From: Diploptera punctata
Taxonomy: Eukaryota; Arthropoda; Insecta; Blattodea; Blaberidae
Assembly (NCBI GenBank): GCA_030220185.1
Contig: JASPKZ010001235.1
Location: 248,001-312,000, forward strand
Reading direction: 5' to 3'
DNA: 64,000 nt
Position 1 is the stretch's first letter. Each line of letters begins with the position of its first letter. The notes beneath the pieces were generated by a model, which had not been told where the DNA came from, did no database searches, and worked only from the letters and a program-made list of their open reading frames with translations. A program made the position numbers and the translations under genes. This document shows positions 34,771-45,238 of this stretch, one piece after another.

Positions 34771-35145
34771 TGGTCTTTTTTGCTAGTCGGAGTGCTGGTT
34801 TAAGCCACAGCCAGGTCTGACAGGTTCCTTCTATACACAGTACTAGAACTTCTCCAGCTACGCAGTTGCTATCTCCATAGCACACCTTCACACACACAGA
34901 GTTTGTACATCTTTCACCAGTAGCACAGTGGGCATTATCAGCACATGGTACTGTACACAAACCATTCAGACAAGAATGCCCTGCTGGACATTCTGTGTTA
35001 GTTCCGCAGAATATAGGAATTCTCACACAGCCCTGTTGGGGTACTGGGTTTCCAACAAAACCTTCTGGGCACTTGCATTCTGTTACATGATTCAAGCACT
35101 GACATATTGCATTCGGACCACAGATACCTTCTTTCTTGCACGGAT
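34771..35145 (-). CDS. dpy: Dumpy-like gene, exon 10, 3' part apparently decayed
   Basis: The acceptor is TTTGTAG, phase 1. The first 90 or so codons are normal: an EGF (DPCKKEGICGPNAIC to GFVGNP), an IFCGTNTEC link, and cysteine modules to VCYGDSNC. The spacing then breaks. GEV is followed by an extra LVL before CIEGTC, and the expected module after CQT appears only in another frame (GCGLNQHSD) before a TAG. The 3' boundary given here uses the best visible donor (A then GTGAGA), but it leaves phase 1 while exon 11 needs phase 2. Open reading continues to about 34733. It could be a decaying exon, an assembly error, or an exon followed by an unseen one. Confidence 0.6.
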
Positions 35146-35439
35146 CTACAAAAAATAAAAAATACATAAATCAGTGAGGTAATTCCAGGAAGAGAAAATG
35201 CACCAACAAAGAATATCTACAGTTCTCAAGTTTAATAAAGTAATAATTAACTACCAAAATCTGTTTTGGAATGGAAACCTGAGGGAAGACGAGGCAGAGG
35301 AAGACCTAAAACCTCCTGGAGTCAGGGAATAAGTTTATACATGAAGGAGAAACATCCACAACCAGGAGATTGGACGGATTGACAAAACTGGCTATTAGGA
35401 ATCGGACGATGTCAAAGACATTAATCAACCGATGATCTA

Positions 35440-35940
35440 TCTATCTATATATATATAATTTTTCTGTACATGTATATGTCACTGAACTACTCCTAAATGA
35501 CTGGACCGATTTTGATTAATTTTTTTCTGTGTGTTTGAGTGGGCCCTTGGATGGTTTACATTCACAATTGGACCCTCTAAAACCATTAGGTGTAGGAGTT
35601 CACCTGATGTGAAAATTTAAAAATCGCTCTAGTGGTCACAATTTTCGATGTTTCGCAACAAAACTTAGTATATCCTATTAAAATAAACCGAGGTAGGTAT
35701 TGTCCAAAAATGAGTGAAATCTGACAATTAGAAGTGGAGGTTTACCTGAAATCCGAAATTATAAACTGCCTAAACGACTGGACTGATTTTGATTAAATTT
35801 TTTGTGCATGTTTGAGTGGGTTCTTGAATGTTTTAGATTCACAATTGGACCCTCTAAAACCATTAAGTGAAGGAGTTCACCTGAAGTGAAAATTTAAAAA
35901 TTGCTCTAGTGGTCACAATTTTCTGTTTCACAACAAAATC
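35440..35940. repeat. Interspersed repeat, second occurrence
   Basis: Two units around GACTGGACCGATTTTGATT and ACAATTGGACCCTCTAAAACC match the repeat at 8880-9540. A TA run precedes it. No gene is present. Confidence 0.5.
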
Positions 35941-36597
35941 CTCATTAATAATTCTACAAATTTCTTCATTGAGTCCCAATTTTTCTTCTCTCAATTTTCT
36001 GTCTGTGCCCAAGAACTTGCTTGTTTTCTCTTTGCGCTCGACCCCCCTAAGAGATCCCAACATACCAATCTTAGACAATCCAACCTGAGAAATCTCTCTG
36101 GTAGCAACTGTAATCTAAGTAGCTCTTCCTCTTTTTTTTTTTTGCAAAATTACATAATTTTACTAACTTTCCTACCATTGCACAAAGGATGTAGTTTAAA
36201 GCCATCCCCACTTGTTAAATTATTAGCAATCCATCCCCCAAGTGAAACCATGCAATAGCATTGTTATCGTAACCACCCAAAGTGTCAATGTATCTCTCCC
36301 TCCCCTTTGATAATTTAAGTTTTGACTGGGGGGATGATATTTTCTGTTTCATTCCCTTCATTCCATGGCAATGTACTACCTGTCTAAGGGTCGTATCTAT
36401 GAACGCATGAGACCGTAAAAGTCATTCTCTGCTGAGAAAGTTGCATCCAAAGACGTTTTTGCGTACTCAAAAATCTGTTCATGGGATAATGATTGTCGAA
36501 ATTCCTAAGCTACCTGGTGAGGTGACTTTGCAGAGAACGAATCGTGAGCAAACCGATGGGAACCGATGTAGTTTGAAACCTTGCTGCTTTATCCAAG

Positions 36598-36774
36598 ATG
36601 TCGGACCTTGAAGACTTCGATCATGTTTTCGGTATATGCAGAGAAGAGGAATTTGATAGAGTCTACCAAAGAATTCAACTGGAAGAACAGGAGAATCGGC
36701 ATAATATCGCTCGATGCAGACGTCGTCGTATACAGTATTATTTGCGGGACGCAAGCGTAAATGCGTTCCTCTAG
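36598..36774 (+). CDS. Small unrecognised open frame (58 codons)
   Basis: An ATG opens a frame starting MSDLEDFDHVFGICREEEFD and ending in a basic run (RCRRRRIQYYLRDASVNAFL) before TAG. The acidic-then-basic composition is unlike random intron and recalls the N-terminal end of a transposase, for example Harbinger type, but I cannot name it. No splice site or element end was fixed. It could be chance. Confidence 0.25.
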   Translation: MSDLEDFDHVFGICREEEFDRVYQRIQLEEQENRHNIARCRRRRIQYYLRDASVNAFL

Positions 36775-37070
36775 CAGATGAAAATAACAGAAGTGGTTTC
36801 TCTCTGCTGGCCTTTCTGGGTGATTTCTTGTCAATATTACGAAAACAACGACTTTCATGCATGACCAGTTAATGGGTCACTAATTCGATCTTTGCACTTG
36901 CTCATGGAAAGTCAGCTCACCGGTGATTGGAAGTAATTTGAGTAGAGACTAATGTATTTGCATGCAGCCCTAAATCTGGTTAGCCACTTTCTAATTTTCC
37001 TCCAAATATTTCTCCTATTCCCCATATTTTACTGCCATACATTCCAACGTATAAGAAAATAGTGACTTAC

Positions 37071-37259
37071 CTTGACATTTGTTGTTAATGCAGGCTTGTT
37101 CGCTAGAGCAGTCTTTACTAGATCGACATCCAATCAGACAGATGCCAGAAACACAAGCCTGGGTACCAGGACAGTGTGAGTGACTTGCACAAGGTGTAGT
37201 ACACATGTTCTGAGCACATCTCTCCCCAAATGAACAGTCTTCTGCATTCCGGCACGCAA
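37071..37259 (-). CDS. dpy: Dumpy-like gene, exon 9 (DPY-type modules)
   Basis: Phase 1 to 1, 189 nt (63 codons), with acceptor TTTACAG and donor GTAAGT. It is composed only of short cysteine modules (CRNAEDCSFGERC, CASHSHCPGTQAC, CRSSKDCSSEQACINNKC) with no complete EGF. This tandem C-x-D-x-D-C pattern is the DPY-type linker of dumpy proteins. Its end (INNKCQ plus D) is a useful template for judging the decayed end of exon 10. Confidence 0.83.
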
Positions 37260-37464
37260 CTGTAAAATACATGCAAGGGAAGTGATACCATGAGGTAAAT
37301 ATTAATAAAAAAACAATATGATCAAAAACTTTACACCTCAAAACTCAATTTAGTTGAGAATGGTCACTAATAATAAGGTAGAAAATTATTAGATATGTCA
37401 AGAAAAATCAAGTTATAATGTTAATAATTGAGATTTTAACATTCTTACTTCATATGTTTGTTTT

Positions 37465-37508
37465 GTTGGATGATCATTTCAAAGCTTATTGCTCCATCTT
37501 CAGCTTGT
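37465..37508 (-). ncRNA. Hammerhead ribozyme motif, left arm
   Basis: On the minus strand: CTGAAGA, stem II GGAGC with GCTTT, GAA, stem III ATGATCAT, then C (ATC triplet). Its partner at 37676 has ACGATCGT, a paired change. Confidence 0.74.
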
Positions 37509-37675
37509 CACAAACTGTTTTTTTTCTTTTTTTCAAGTTGTCGGCCCTGGATATATGTTCCAAAGAACTTGGTAATGAGGCTCCTTTCTCCGGGAATTTC
37601 AAAGTCTCATTACCAAGTTCTTTGGAAAACAGATCCAGGGCCGACAACTTGAAGAAAAAGAAAAAACCAGTTTGT

Positions 37676-37724
37676 GACAAGCTGAAGATGGAGCAATAAG
37701 CTTTGAAACGATCGTCCAACAAAA
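37676..37724 (+). ncRNA. Hammerhead ribozyme motif, right arm
   Basis: CTGAAGA (37682-37688), stem II GGAGC with GCTTT, GAA (37705-37707), stem III ACGATCGT, then C, giving the classic GTC cleavage triplet. Stem I is weak. Confidence 0.74.
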
Positions 37725-37896
37725 CAAACATATGAGGTAAGAATGTTATAAAATACAAACTCAATTATTAAATTAAACCTCATAATGTAACTTCCTAATG
37801 ATTAAAAAATAAATATGAAAATCAAATAAAACTAAGTTTTATTTTTATTTAATTAATGAATATGGATTTTCATCAATTAAACACCAACTCACTTAC

Positions 37897-38530
37897 TTAC
37901 TTATTTACTCACTGGCACTATCAGACATGTAGGTTCATGGCCGCGCGGACATAAGCTCTCCATACATCCCTATCCTGAGCTAATGCTTTCCAATCATTCC
38001 CTGTATAATCTACTTCCCTCAAATCATAGTTATGTTGTTCTCCCACCTCATTCTTGGTCTACCAACTGGGTGTTTTCCCTCTGGCTTTCCTACAAGAAGC
38101 TTCCATGCACGTCTTTCATTCCCCATACGTGCAACATGTCCTGCCCATCGCAGTCTACGAGACATAACTGTTCTTATTATATCTGGCTTCCTATAAAGAT
38201 CATGTAGTTCATTGTTATGTAGTCTTCTCCATTCTCCTGTCTGTTCATCTCTCTTTGGTCCAAAAATTTTCCTTAGTACTTTATTCTCAAATACTCGTAA
38301 TCTCCTTTCCTCCCTTAAAGTAAGAGTCCATGTTTCGCACCCATATAATATAACTGGTAGAATAATAGTTTTATATATTTTCAGCTTAACATTTTTTGAA
38401 AGGAGTTGGGACATCAAAAGTCTCTGCAATGCATAATAGCATGCATTTCCAGAATTGAGCCTATGTTTAATTTCTTTGTGCATCTCATTCCTATTTGTGA
38501 TTATTGTTCCTAGGTATTTGAATTGATTAA
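37897..38530 (-). mobile_element. RTE LINE 3' end, longest truncated copy
   Basis: The minus strand encodes about 175 codons of the tail of the 1-2292 family without stops, from FKYLGTIITNRNEMHKEIK to MRWENN. CGA is intact at the place where 2039 has TGA. The 3' end has ACTTAC repeats. Confidence 0.75.
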
Positions 38531-38572
38531 AAAAATAAGTTATAATGTTGTTTAAGGACAAAAAAAAAAACT

Positions 38573-38905
38573 CCAAGCGCGACAGGTTAGAAGGCCCTTG
38601 GCCTACCAGTCAGCTGCTGGCCTCACGTCCACATGTGTTAATCACAGATGTAGACGATCATCTAGCTAGTATAGGGGTGACATATGGTCAGCATGTCGGG
38701 TCCCCCAGCCGTTATAGCTGGTCTTCTCAACCTAGAGTCGCTACTTATTATAGCTACCAAATGCCTCATGATGCTGGGTGAGCACTGGTCCCGAACTGGC
38801 CGAAATTCCATGAGAAATTTCTTCTCCCATGGGGACTTGAACCAGCGCAAGTCCCATAGCTTTGCACCAAGGCATCTTGCCTTAACCACTTGGCTACTTA
38901 AGGAC
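38573..38905 (-). mobile_element. SINE B, tRNA-derived, copy 3
   Basis: Full-length relative of 16350-16692 on the same strand; the B box is intact (GGTTCAAGTCCCC). Confidence 0.62.
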
Positions 38906-39106
38906 CAAAACACTACAGTATTCATTAATTAAATAAAAATAAAACTTAGTTTTATTTGATTTTCATATTTATTAAGATATAATTCAGTTACAGCTGTTTT
39001 GGTACACTGTACCTTTTTCAGACATGTTAACAAATTATGAATTGTGTTATTATAGTACATATCAACTGATCTAAGCAACAATACAACAATAATTTATTTA
39101 CATTTT

Positions 39107-39412
39107 TTAATTTAACAAAGGCGATTCATTCAAATCAAGTTGAGAATTTAACAATTTATTACTACTTTTCAATTTATCTATTTCTACAGCCTCAAAAAGG
39201 TCTAACTTCTTACTCTTATCACAAACATGTAAAATTTCAAAATTTGGATCGAAACAATGATTAAATTGGAATAGGTGGTTAGCATATTTTGAATATTCTA
39301 AATTTCTGTTATATGCTCTCATGTGTTCCTTTATCCGAGAGATAAAAGGTCTACCAGTTTGTCCTATATAGACATTGTCACATGTGCCACACTTCAATTT
39401 ATATACACCTGA
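39107..39412 (-). pseudogene. GIY-YIG endonuclease end of a different Penelope-like lineage
   Basis: The minus strand reads SGVYKLKCGTC, NVYIGQTGRPFISRIKEHM, and YANHLFQFNHCFDPNFEIL, a nearly intact GIY-YIG domain ending DLNESPLLN. It differs clearly from the 19029 family. Repeat sequence carrying the second hammerhead lineage (mutated CTGAAAA here) lies immediately downstream at 38940-39050, linking that ribozyme type to this protein type. Confidence 0.7.
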
Positions 39413-39676
39413 TCATTTTTCTATTTTATTTAGGTTTTATTGTTTTTTATTATATTTTGTAAAGTTTTATTAGTTTTAAATGCCACGTTAATGTTCAACT
39501 TTTATGAAGTGTTTAGATATTTTATTTGAAAGTGGGCCTATGTATGACATTATGACATATTTCTTTATGTTTTCTTTGGGTAAAGAAAAACTTTGTTAAT
39601 TGCTTTTTTGTAATGCATTTTCTCAATTAAATATTCTATAATTTACAGTATTTGTAATATCCCATTAATGACTTAC

Positions 39677-41247
39677 CTTTACATTGTCCATTATGGCAAA
39701 CACTGCCTTGACAATCTGCATCATTTGTGCACACAAGGGCAGTTCTTAAGCAGCCTCCAGCAGCTCCTGATGGTCCAGGTTCAAATCTCAGTGGACAAGT
39801 ACAAACAGGTTTCCTATTCACAACGTTGCAGATAGCATTTGGTCCACAAGCACTGTCGCATGGATTAACACATCTTCCAGCCACACAAGCAGACTGTGCT
39901 GGACAGTCCGAATCTCCATTTGGACAATTACCCTCTGGGCGACAACCAGATGTGTACGGATCCCCTACTAGACCAGGTGGGCAATGACAAATATGACCTG
40001 ATGGAGAACCTTCACAAACTGCAGATGAGTGGCAAGGATTAGGACTGCACACTTCTGTAGCAATACATTCTACCTCAGGCAAAGGATTTGCTCTAAAACC
40101 TGGCGGGCATCGGCAAACAGCACGATGATCTTCTGCGATGCACACTGCATTGACACCACAAGAATCTTCTTCGCAGACATCGTAACAAGTGTGTGTTAGT
40201 CTATTGCAGAGTTGCGTGGGTGGACAATCGAGATTATAAACGCAAGGTACTGTTTTGCATCCGGATGTTGGATCATTTGGATCTCCTGCATAGGGTCCAG
40301 GAGGACATTGACATTGGGCAACGTGATTGTTAGCAATGCAAACTGCATGTGGACCACATTTCAGGAAGTCGCAAGCAGGTTTACAAACCAGTATGCCTGT
40401 TTCACCATCAGATCTGCATGTATCTGATTCTGGACATTGTGCATCTGTCGTACACTGATTTTTCAATGCAGGTTTACATCCATTTCGATCGTTTGGGTTT
40501 CCTGTATAGCTGGGTAAACACTGGCATTGCCCCTGATGTGCCTGAGCAATACAAATGGAATTAACAGGGCAAGTAAATTCAGAACAAATTGAGATACATT
40601 TAAGAACTCCCAGAGCATCTGGTCGACAAGCAGAAGTTTGTGGACAATCTTCGTTAGATGTACAGTCGGGTAATGAAGGTTTCTCACATGCTGAACTGAC
40701 AGGATTCCAAATAAATCCATCCAAACAATGACAAGTTGGGTGTCCTGAGTTGTCGATAAGACACACCTCATTCTGAGAGCAAGCAACGCTGGCACATGGA
40801 TTCAAGCAAGCATGTAGACCATCTGGAGTGATAGCACATATCAATCCTTTAGCACAGTCGTGATCTGACTCACATTCTCCTTTCAGAACTCCTCTATCTA
40901 ACTGACAGCCCGTGATGAGATCGCCTGGATTTCCAACATAACCATCAGCACAAATACAAGATGAACGATGGTTCTCAGATACACAGAGTGCATTTGGTCC
41001 ACATTGCAGTTTGCTGCAAGCATCTACACATTTCCTTACACCTTTCCCAAGTTGGAAACAGATTTCTGAGGCGTGACAATCAAGATCATTTTGGCAGTGA
41101 CCTCTAACTTTGCAGCCTGTCTTCACATCGCTTGGGTTGCCGACGAAACCAGGAGGACACAAGCATTTACCAGCGTCACACACAGCTCTTGGACCACACT
41201 TCACAGTGTCACAGAGACCTTTGCAATGTCCACCTTCACATGAATAC
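39677..41247 (-). CDS. dpy: Dumpy-like gene, exon 8, large exon with eight EGF-like domains
   Basis: This is the largest exon in the window (1571 nt, phase 2 to 1, about 523 codons, no internal stop). It encodes eight EGF-like domains, beginning near CDTVKCGPRAVC, CSKLQCGPNALC, CASVACSQNEVC, CSEFTCPVNSIC, CDFLKCGPHAVC, CEEDSCGVNAVC, CSPNPCHSSAVC and CDSACGPNAIC. Seven are separated or followed by DPY-type links such as HCQNDLDC, ECESDHDC, DCTSNEDC and VCTNDADC; EGF 6 and 7 adjoin without one. The EGF-DPY alternation is the clearest evidence for a dumpy orthologue or close paralogue. Long open coding argues that the locus is functional. Confidence 0.9.
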
Positions 41248-41361
41248 CTATAATTAAATAAAATTACTGCCATTAATTTACATATCAGATTTTCAAAGAA
41301 CTTAAATGTGACTAGGTCTAAGAATAACACTACAAGAATTTAGTTTTATATATTAAATTTG

Positions 41362-42165
41362 GGAATTTTTAACATTATGAGGTTCAATTCATAAGAATTA
41401 AATGAATCGTAATTATTTCTTACCTCATACTTCTATGTTCCTTTAAACACAGCACTGCAGTATCGGCAACTCCTTGTCACCATCATCAGCTGTTTTCACG
41501 ACTGTCAATTTTTTCTTTTGTTGATAATTATCCAAACTGCCATCTGATGTTCTTTTGAAGGAATCATTTTCTAAACTGCCATTTGTTGTATTTTTGAAGA
41601 ACTTTGTAATCAAGCTAGGTTCGTCTGGAATTTCAAAGTTCATGGTTCTAGTATGGTTTTTTGAATGTATATTTTTTTCCCAAACTGTTAAATCTAAAGG
41701 TTTAGATAGATGTTTCAAAAGTTTTGCTTCTTTTTCAATCCTATGATGCTCTAATAAACTATGTGCATCATAGGATTGAAAAAGAAGCAAAACTTTTGAA
41801 ACATCTATCTAAACCTTTAGATTTAACAGTTTGGGAAAAAAATATACATTCAAAAAAACCATACTAGAATCATGAACTTCGAAATTGCAGACGAACCTAG
41901 CTTGATTACAAAGTTCTTCAAAAATACAACAAATGGCACTTTAGAAAATGATTCATTCAAAAGAACACCAGATGGCAGTTTAGAAAATAATTCCTTCAAA
42001 AGAACATCAGATGGCAGTTTGGATAATTATCAACAAAAGAAAAAATTGACAGTCGTGAAAACAGCTGACGATGGTGACAAGGAGTCGCCGATACTGCAGT
42101 GCTGTGTTTAAAGGAACATAGAAGTATGAGGTAAGAAATAATCACAATTTATTTAATTCTTAAGA
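41362..42165. mobile_element. Palindromic Penelope-like element with tandem peptide repeats
   Basis: Arms TTACCTCATACTTCTATG and its complement. Both arms encode the MNFEI(P/A)DEPSLITKFF end of the element protein, followed by two to three tandem copies of a 14-residue unit (SFKRTSDGSLDN type). The plus arm has one unit more than the minus arm. Hammerhead boxes near 42066-42115 have GAT for GAA and G at the cleavage base. Confidence 0.7.
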
Positions 42166-42430
42166 ATTTAGTTACGAGTGGAATTAAGGCAAATCAACTG
42201 TAAAAGAGGGGGGGGGGAAGTAACTAGTAATCAAAAAATTATATCTCTGATACCCATTATTTGATATTACTACACATTTTTGTGTTGGTTAAGGATACAT
42301 TTACATTTCATAATATATATGTATTTTCAGATACCTTAAACCATTCGGTCTGGATTAATATTTAAGTTACCCATATATCAATGTGCAGCCTAAATATTCA
42401 AAATGGTTCACTTGTTCTAAGGGACTTTAA

Positions 42431-42660
42431 CACTTTGAGTCCTGTAGTGATACTGGTACCATGGCATTTAAATCACACTGAAGCCAGAAAAAATTAAATC
42501 CCTTGACATGCCTCTGCAGGCAGATTTACAGGTGCATTATCTGGTTCAGAAAAACACCCCTGTAAATCTGCCGGCACAGGCATGTCGAGGGATGTAATTT
42601 TCTGCGGCTTTAGTAACATTTAAATGCCGTGGTACTAGTACCACCACCGGACTCAAAGTG
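42431..42660. mobile_element. TTAA-flanked piggyBac-like MITE, copy 2
   Basis: Ends CACTTTGAGTCCTG and its complement, flanked by TTAA at 42427-42430 and 42661-42664. It is a larger version of 23634-23793 with a longer palindromic centre. Confidence 0.68.
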
Positions 42661-42991
42661 TTAAACCATGAGTGCTGAATCTGAAGATTTTCGGCCTCGT
42701 AAAAGAATCTAAAGCCTAAATTAGTGCCTCTAAGCAAAATTCAATCAGACTTATCAATCAAGAAATACCTTAGTTGCTTATTATATGTGTCTTAGAGGCA
42801 ATGTGCTAAGCACCTATCACTCGCTGACATATATAGGAAAATAAGCATAACTAAAATAACTTGGTTAAGTAACTCCCGATAAAGAGCACCCATGTCGCAA
42901 TATGGGGGATGTACAGAAAAAGACTACTTCACTTGTCCTATTGCTTTATCATTAAGGATTATTTTAATCATTATATATATATATATATAGT

Positions 42992-43322
42992 CCACCGCTG
43001 TGGTCTCGAGGTAGCGTGATGCCTTGTCACGCAGCGGGCCCGGGTTCGATCCCCGGTAGGGACAGTTTTCCAGGGTGAGGTTTTTCCTCACCTGTAAGAC
43101 AAATGTCAGGAAAACTTTAAGGCCCAAATGGTTCCCGAAATCATATGGCCATCATAATCATCCTTATCATCATCATCCTTATCATTATCATCATCATCTT
43201 TCACCGGTGTGGAAAGCAACGGGAAGCTACCACACCTATAATTCCCTAGTAAAGCTGCAAAGCATAGCATGAAAATGCTATGATTGCAGTGAAGGACCTA
43301 CCCTCAGGCAGAATTACTATGG
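42992..43322 (+). mobile_element. SINE C, tRNA-headed
   Basis: A tRNA-like head with B box (GGTTCGATCCCC) follows a TA microsatellite. The body ends in sequence shared, in reverse, with 12215-12540. Confidence 0.55.
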
Positions 43323-43550
43323 AATGGAATATATATATTGTAAGGGTAAGTCTGCCTATAATTAACAAAACAAATTTTAATTACATCAGATAATTAGAAT
43401 TAGAGATATAATTTTTTACGAGCTATATTTTTACCTCCATTCACAACCAGATCTTATTAACTTACTGTATATGAGAATTAATGTGTTGTTACAATGTGCA
43501 AAGGTGATTTTAAATTCAATCAAACTTACAAGTTGTTATTGATGACTTAC

Positions 43551-43740
43551 CCTAAAGGACAGAGAACATCTTTACTGCATTTGCAAGTCGCTGGATTGTC
43601 GCACGTTCCATGTTCGATAGGCAAGCAGACCAGGAATGGATTTCCAGCAAATCCTTCTTTGCAGCGACAGTCATAACTTCCAGGGGTGTTGATACAAACA
43701 GCATTGTTTCCACAGGCATTGCCACTGCATTCATTCACAT
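43551..43740 (-). CDS. dpy: Dumpy-like gene, exon 7 (cbEGF)
   Basis: Phase 1 to phase 2, 190 nt, with acceptor ATTACAG and donor GTAAGT. It encodes a calcium-binding EGF (DVNECSGNACGNNAVC to GFAGNPFLVC), then the first half of an unusual cysteine-rich segment (GTCDNPATCKCSKDVLCPL) whose second half lies in exon 8. The phase 2 end matches the phase 2 start of exon 8, giving G followed by YSCEGGHC. Confidence 0.82.
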
Positions 43741-44509
43741 CTGTAATTCACAATTCATAACAAAATTCAAGTCAGAATTCTGAACTTTTTTTGTACATAC
43801 GTGGAAAATTTAAATTCCAAATATTTTAAATCGCATTTTATTAAAATGTTGTCCTTTTGTTAACTATCTCAAACATTCTAAGTGCCATCCATAGTTAAAC
43901 CCATTTTTATCATTTTAAATACCATATAAAGTACTCATACAGTTGAATTTACTAGATATTTTGTTTCTTTAAATAACGAGTGTTGAAATGTAAAAAAAAT
44001 TATGGGGATATGGCTTTTTATTGTTATATTCAAATCCATCATTCTATAATCTGCAATAATAAGGCAAATTCATAAAAAAAATGGAAATACTTTACAACAT
44101 GTGATGCAAAAAATTTTGCGAAGTTCCAATCATACACCATTCGCATGCACCAACAAATGCAAAGTGGTTTACACTATGGAATCACGGAATGCAGCCAACA
44201 TATACACAATATTTAACTGAGCTAAAAGATAATCTAAGACAATTTAACTACTCTAACCTGTGAAAGACCAACCTAAAAGCTAACCTAACTCAATTTAAGC
44301 ACTCTAACCTGTGAAAGAATGTAACATCCAAAAATAAATAGTAAGTTCTGAAATTCTGAGGTATATGTGTAGAGTTAATTAGTACATACTCTATGTTGGC
44401 TGCACTAGAACATGACTCTGTTGTTGCATAGAATATTCATTAAAATGAATATGGCTGCCATGTCTTCATGTAGTTAAATATCAGAAAAAACATACGATTA
44501 CATTAAACT
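43741..44509. other. Intron DNA without recognised gene
   Basis: AT-rich; a short direct repeat around TCTAACCTGTGAAAGA occurs at about 44255 and 44306. No exon or element ends were found. Confidence 0.4.
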
Positions 44510-44540
44510 ACTTCATACCTCATCTCATATCCAGTCTTCT

Positions 44541-44588
44541 AATTATACTGCAGTTTCAAAGCCTTGGCAGCTCCATCTTCAGTGATAT
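44541..44588 (-). ncRNA. Hammerhead ribozyme motif, left arm
   Basis: On the minus strand: CTGAAGA, stem II GAGC with GCTT, GAA, stem III ACTGCAGT, A. Stem I is weak. Confidence 0.68.
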
Positions 44589-44599
44589 CTTGATATCTC

Positions 44600-44648
44600 A
44601 TCAACTGAAGATGAAACTGCCAAGGCTTTGAAACTACAGTATAATTAG
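44600..44648 (+). ncRNA. Hammerhead ribozyme motif, right arm
   Basis: CTGAAGA (44605-44611), a weak stem II, GAA (44630-44632), stem III ACTACAGT, A. One stem III position has lost symmetry. Confidence 0.62.
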
Positions 44649-44948
44649 AAGACTGGATATGAGGTGAGGTATGAAGTATTTTAATTTAATCTTATATTAA
44701 ACCTCATAGTGATTTTTTCCTATAAAAGTTCAATAGAAAAATATATTGAAATAATCGTTAAAAAAATGTAAAACTCATTGTAAATGGTGGGACATAATTT
44801 GAAAAATGAAACCCTAAGAATAAAATTTGACAGGAGTTTATGAAGGAATTAAAAAAGTTGCATCACAGATTGTAAAGTTTAGCCAAAAAAATTAAACGTC
44901 GGCCTGTGTTATTAACTATTAAAAAAATAGAAGGAAGTAGAAACTGAC

Positions 44949-45194
44949 CTTCACATTGTACGTATGGATTGCCTTTAAATCCTGGAGGACACACGCATTC
45001 TACAGTGTTGATACCTTCCCTACATTCAGCAGAAGGTCCGCAGGCCAGAGTGGAACAAGATTTCTTCTCCTGTGGCCCACAACCTTCGTAAGGGTTACCA
45101 GTTGTTCCAGCATTACACGCACACTGATTCACAATGCCATATTCACAATGTGCATTTTGACCACAACCAGGCGAGCATATCGGTGGTTCATATG
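44949..45194 (-). CDS. dpy: Dumpy-like gene, exon 6
   Basis: Phase 1 to 1, 246 nt, with acceptor TTTTCAG and donor GTCAGT. It encodes two EGF-like domains in direct succession. The first is a shorter form (CSPGCGQNAHC to TGNPYEGC) and the second is canonical (CSTLACGPSAEC to GFKGNPYVQC). They are separated by GPQEKKS with no DPY module between. The G at the end joins AT of exon 7 to give D of DVNEC. Confidence 0.82.
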
Positions 45195-45238
45195 CTGAAA
45201 AAACATAAAAATAACATTATATAAATAATACATCTTAA

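Larger units (their letters stand above)
37437..37797. mobile_element. Palindromic element with two intact hammerheads
   Basis: Arms CTTACTTCATATGTTTGTTT and TATGAGGTAAG with complements. The centre contains ACTTGGTAATGAG mirrored. Both arms keep the core with different stem III palindromes. The right edge reads CCTCATAATGTAACTTCC. Confidence 0.74.
44510..44720. mobile_element. Small palindromic element with two hammerheads
   Basis: Arms CCTCATCTCATATCCAGTC and its complement meet almost without a spacer, a minimal version with no coding sequence. Both arms keep CTGAAGA and GAA. Confidence 0.74.

Noticed and set aside
36479..36862. 127-codon minus frame
   Set aside because: No domain features; overlaps an equally open plus frame, so coding is unsupported.
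37015..37341. Exon 9 as an independent small secreted protein
   Set aside because: Clear acceptor and donor sites in phase 1 at both ends and module continuity with exons 8 and 10.
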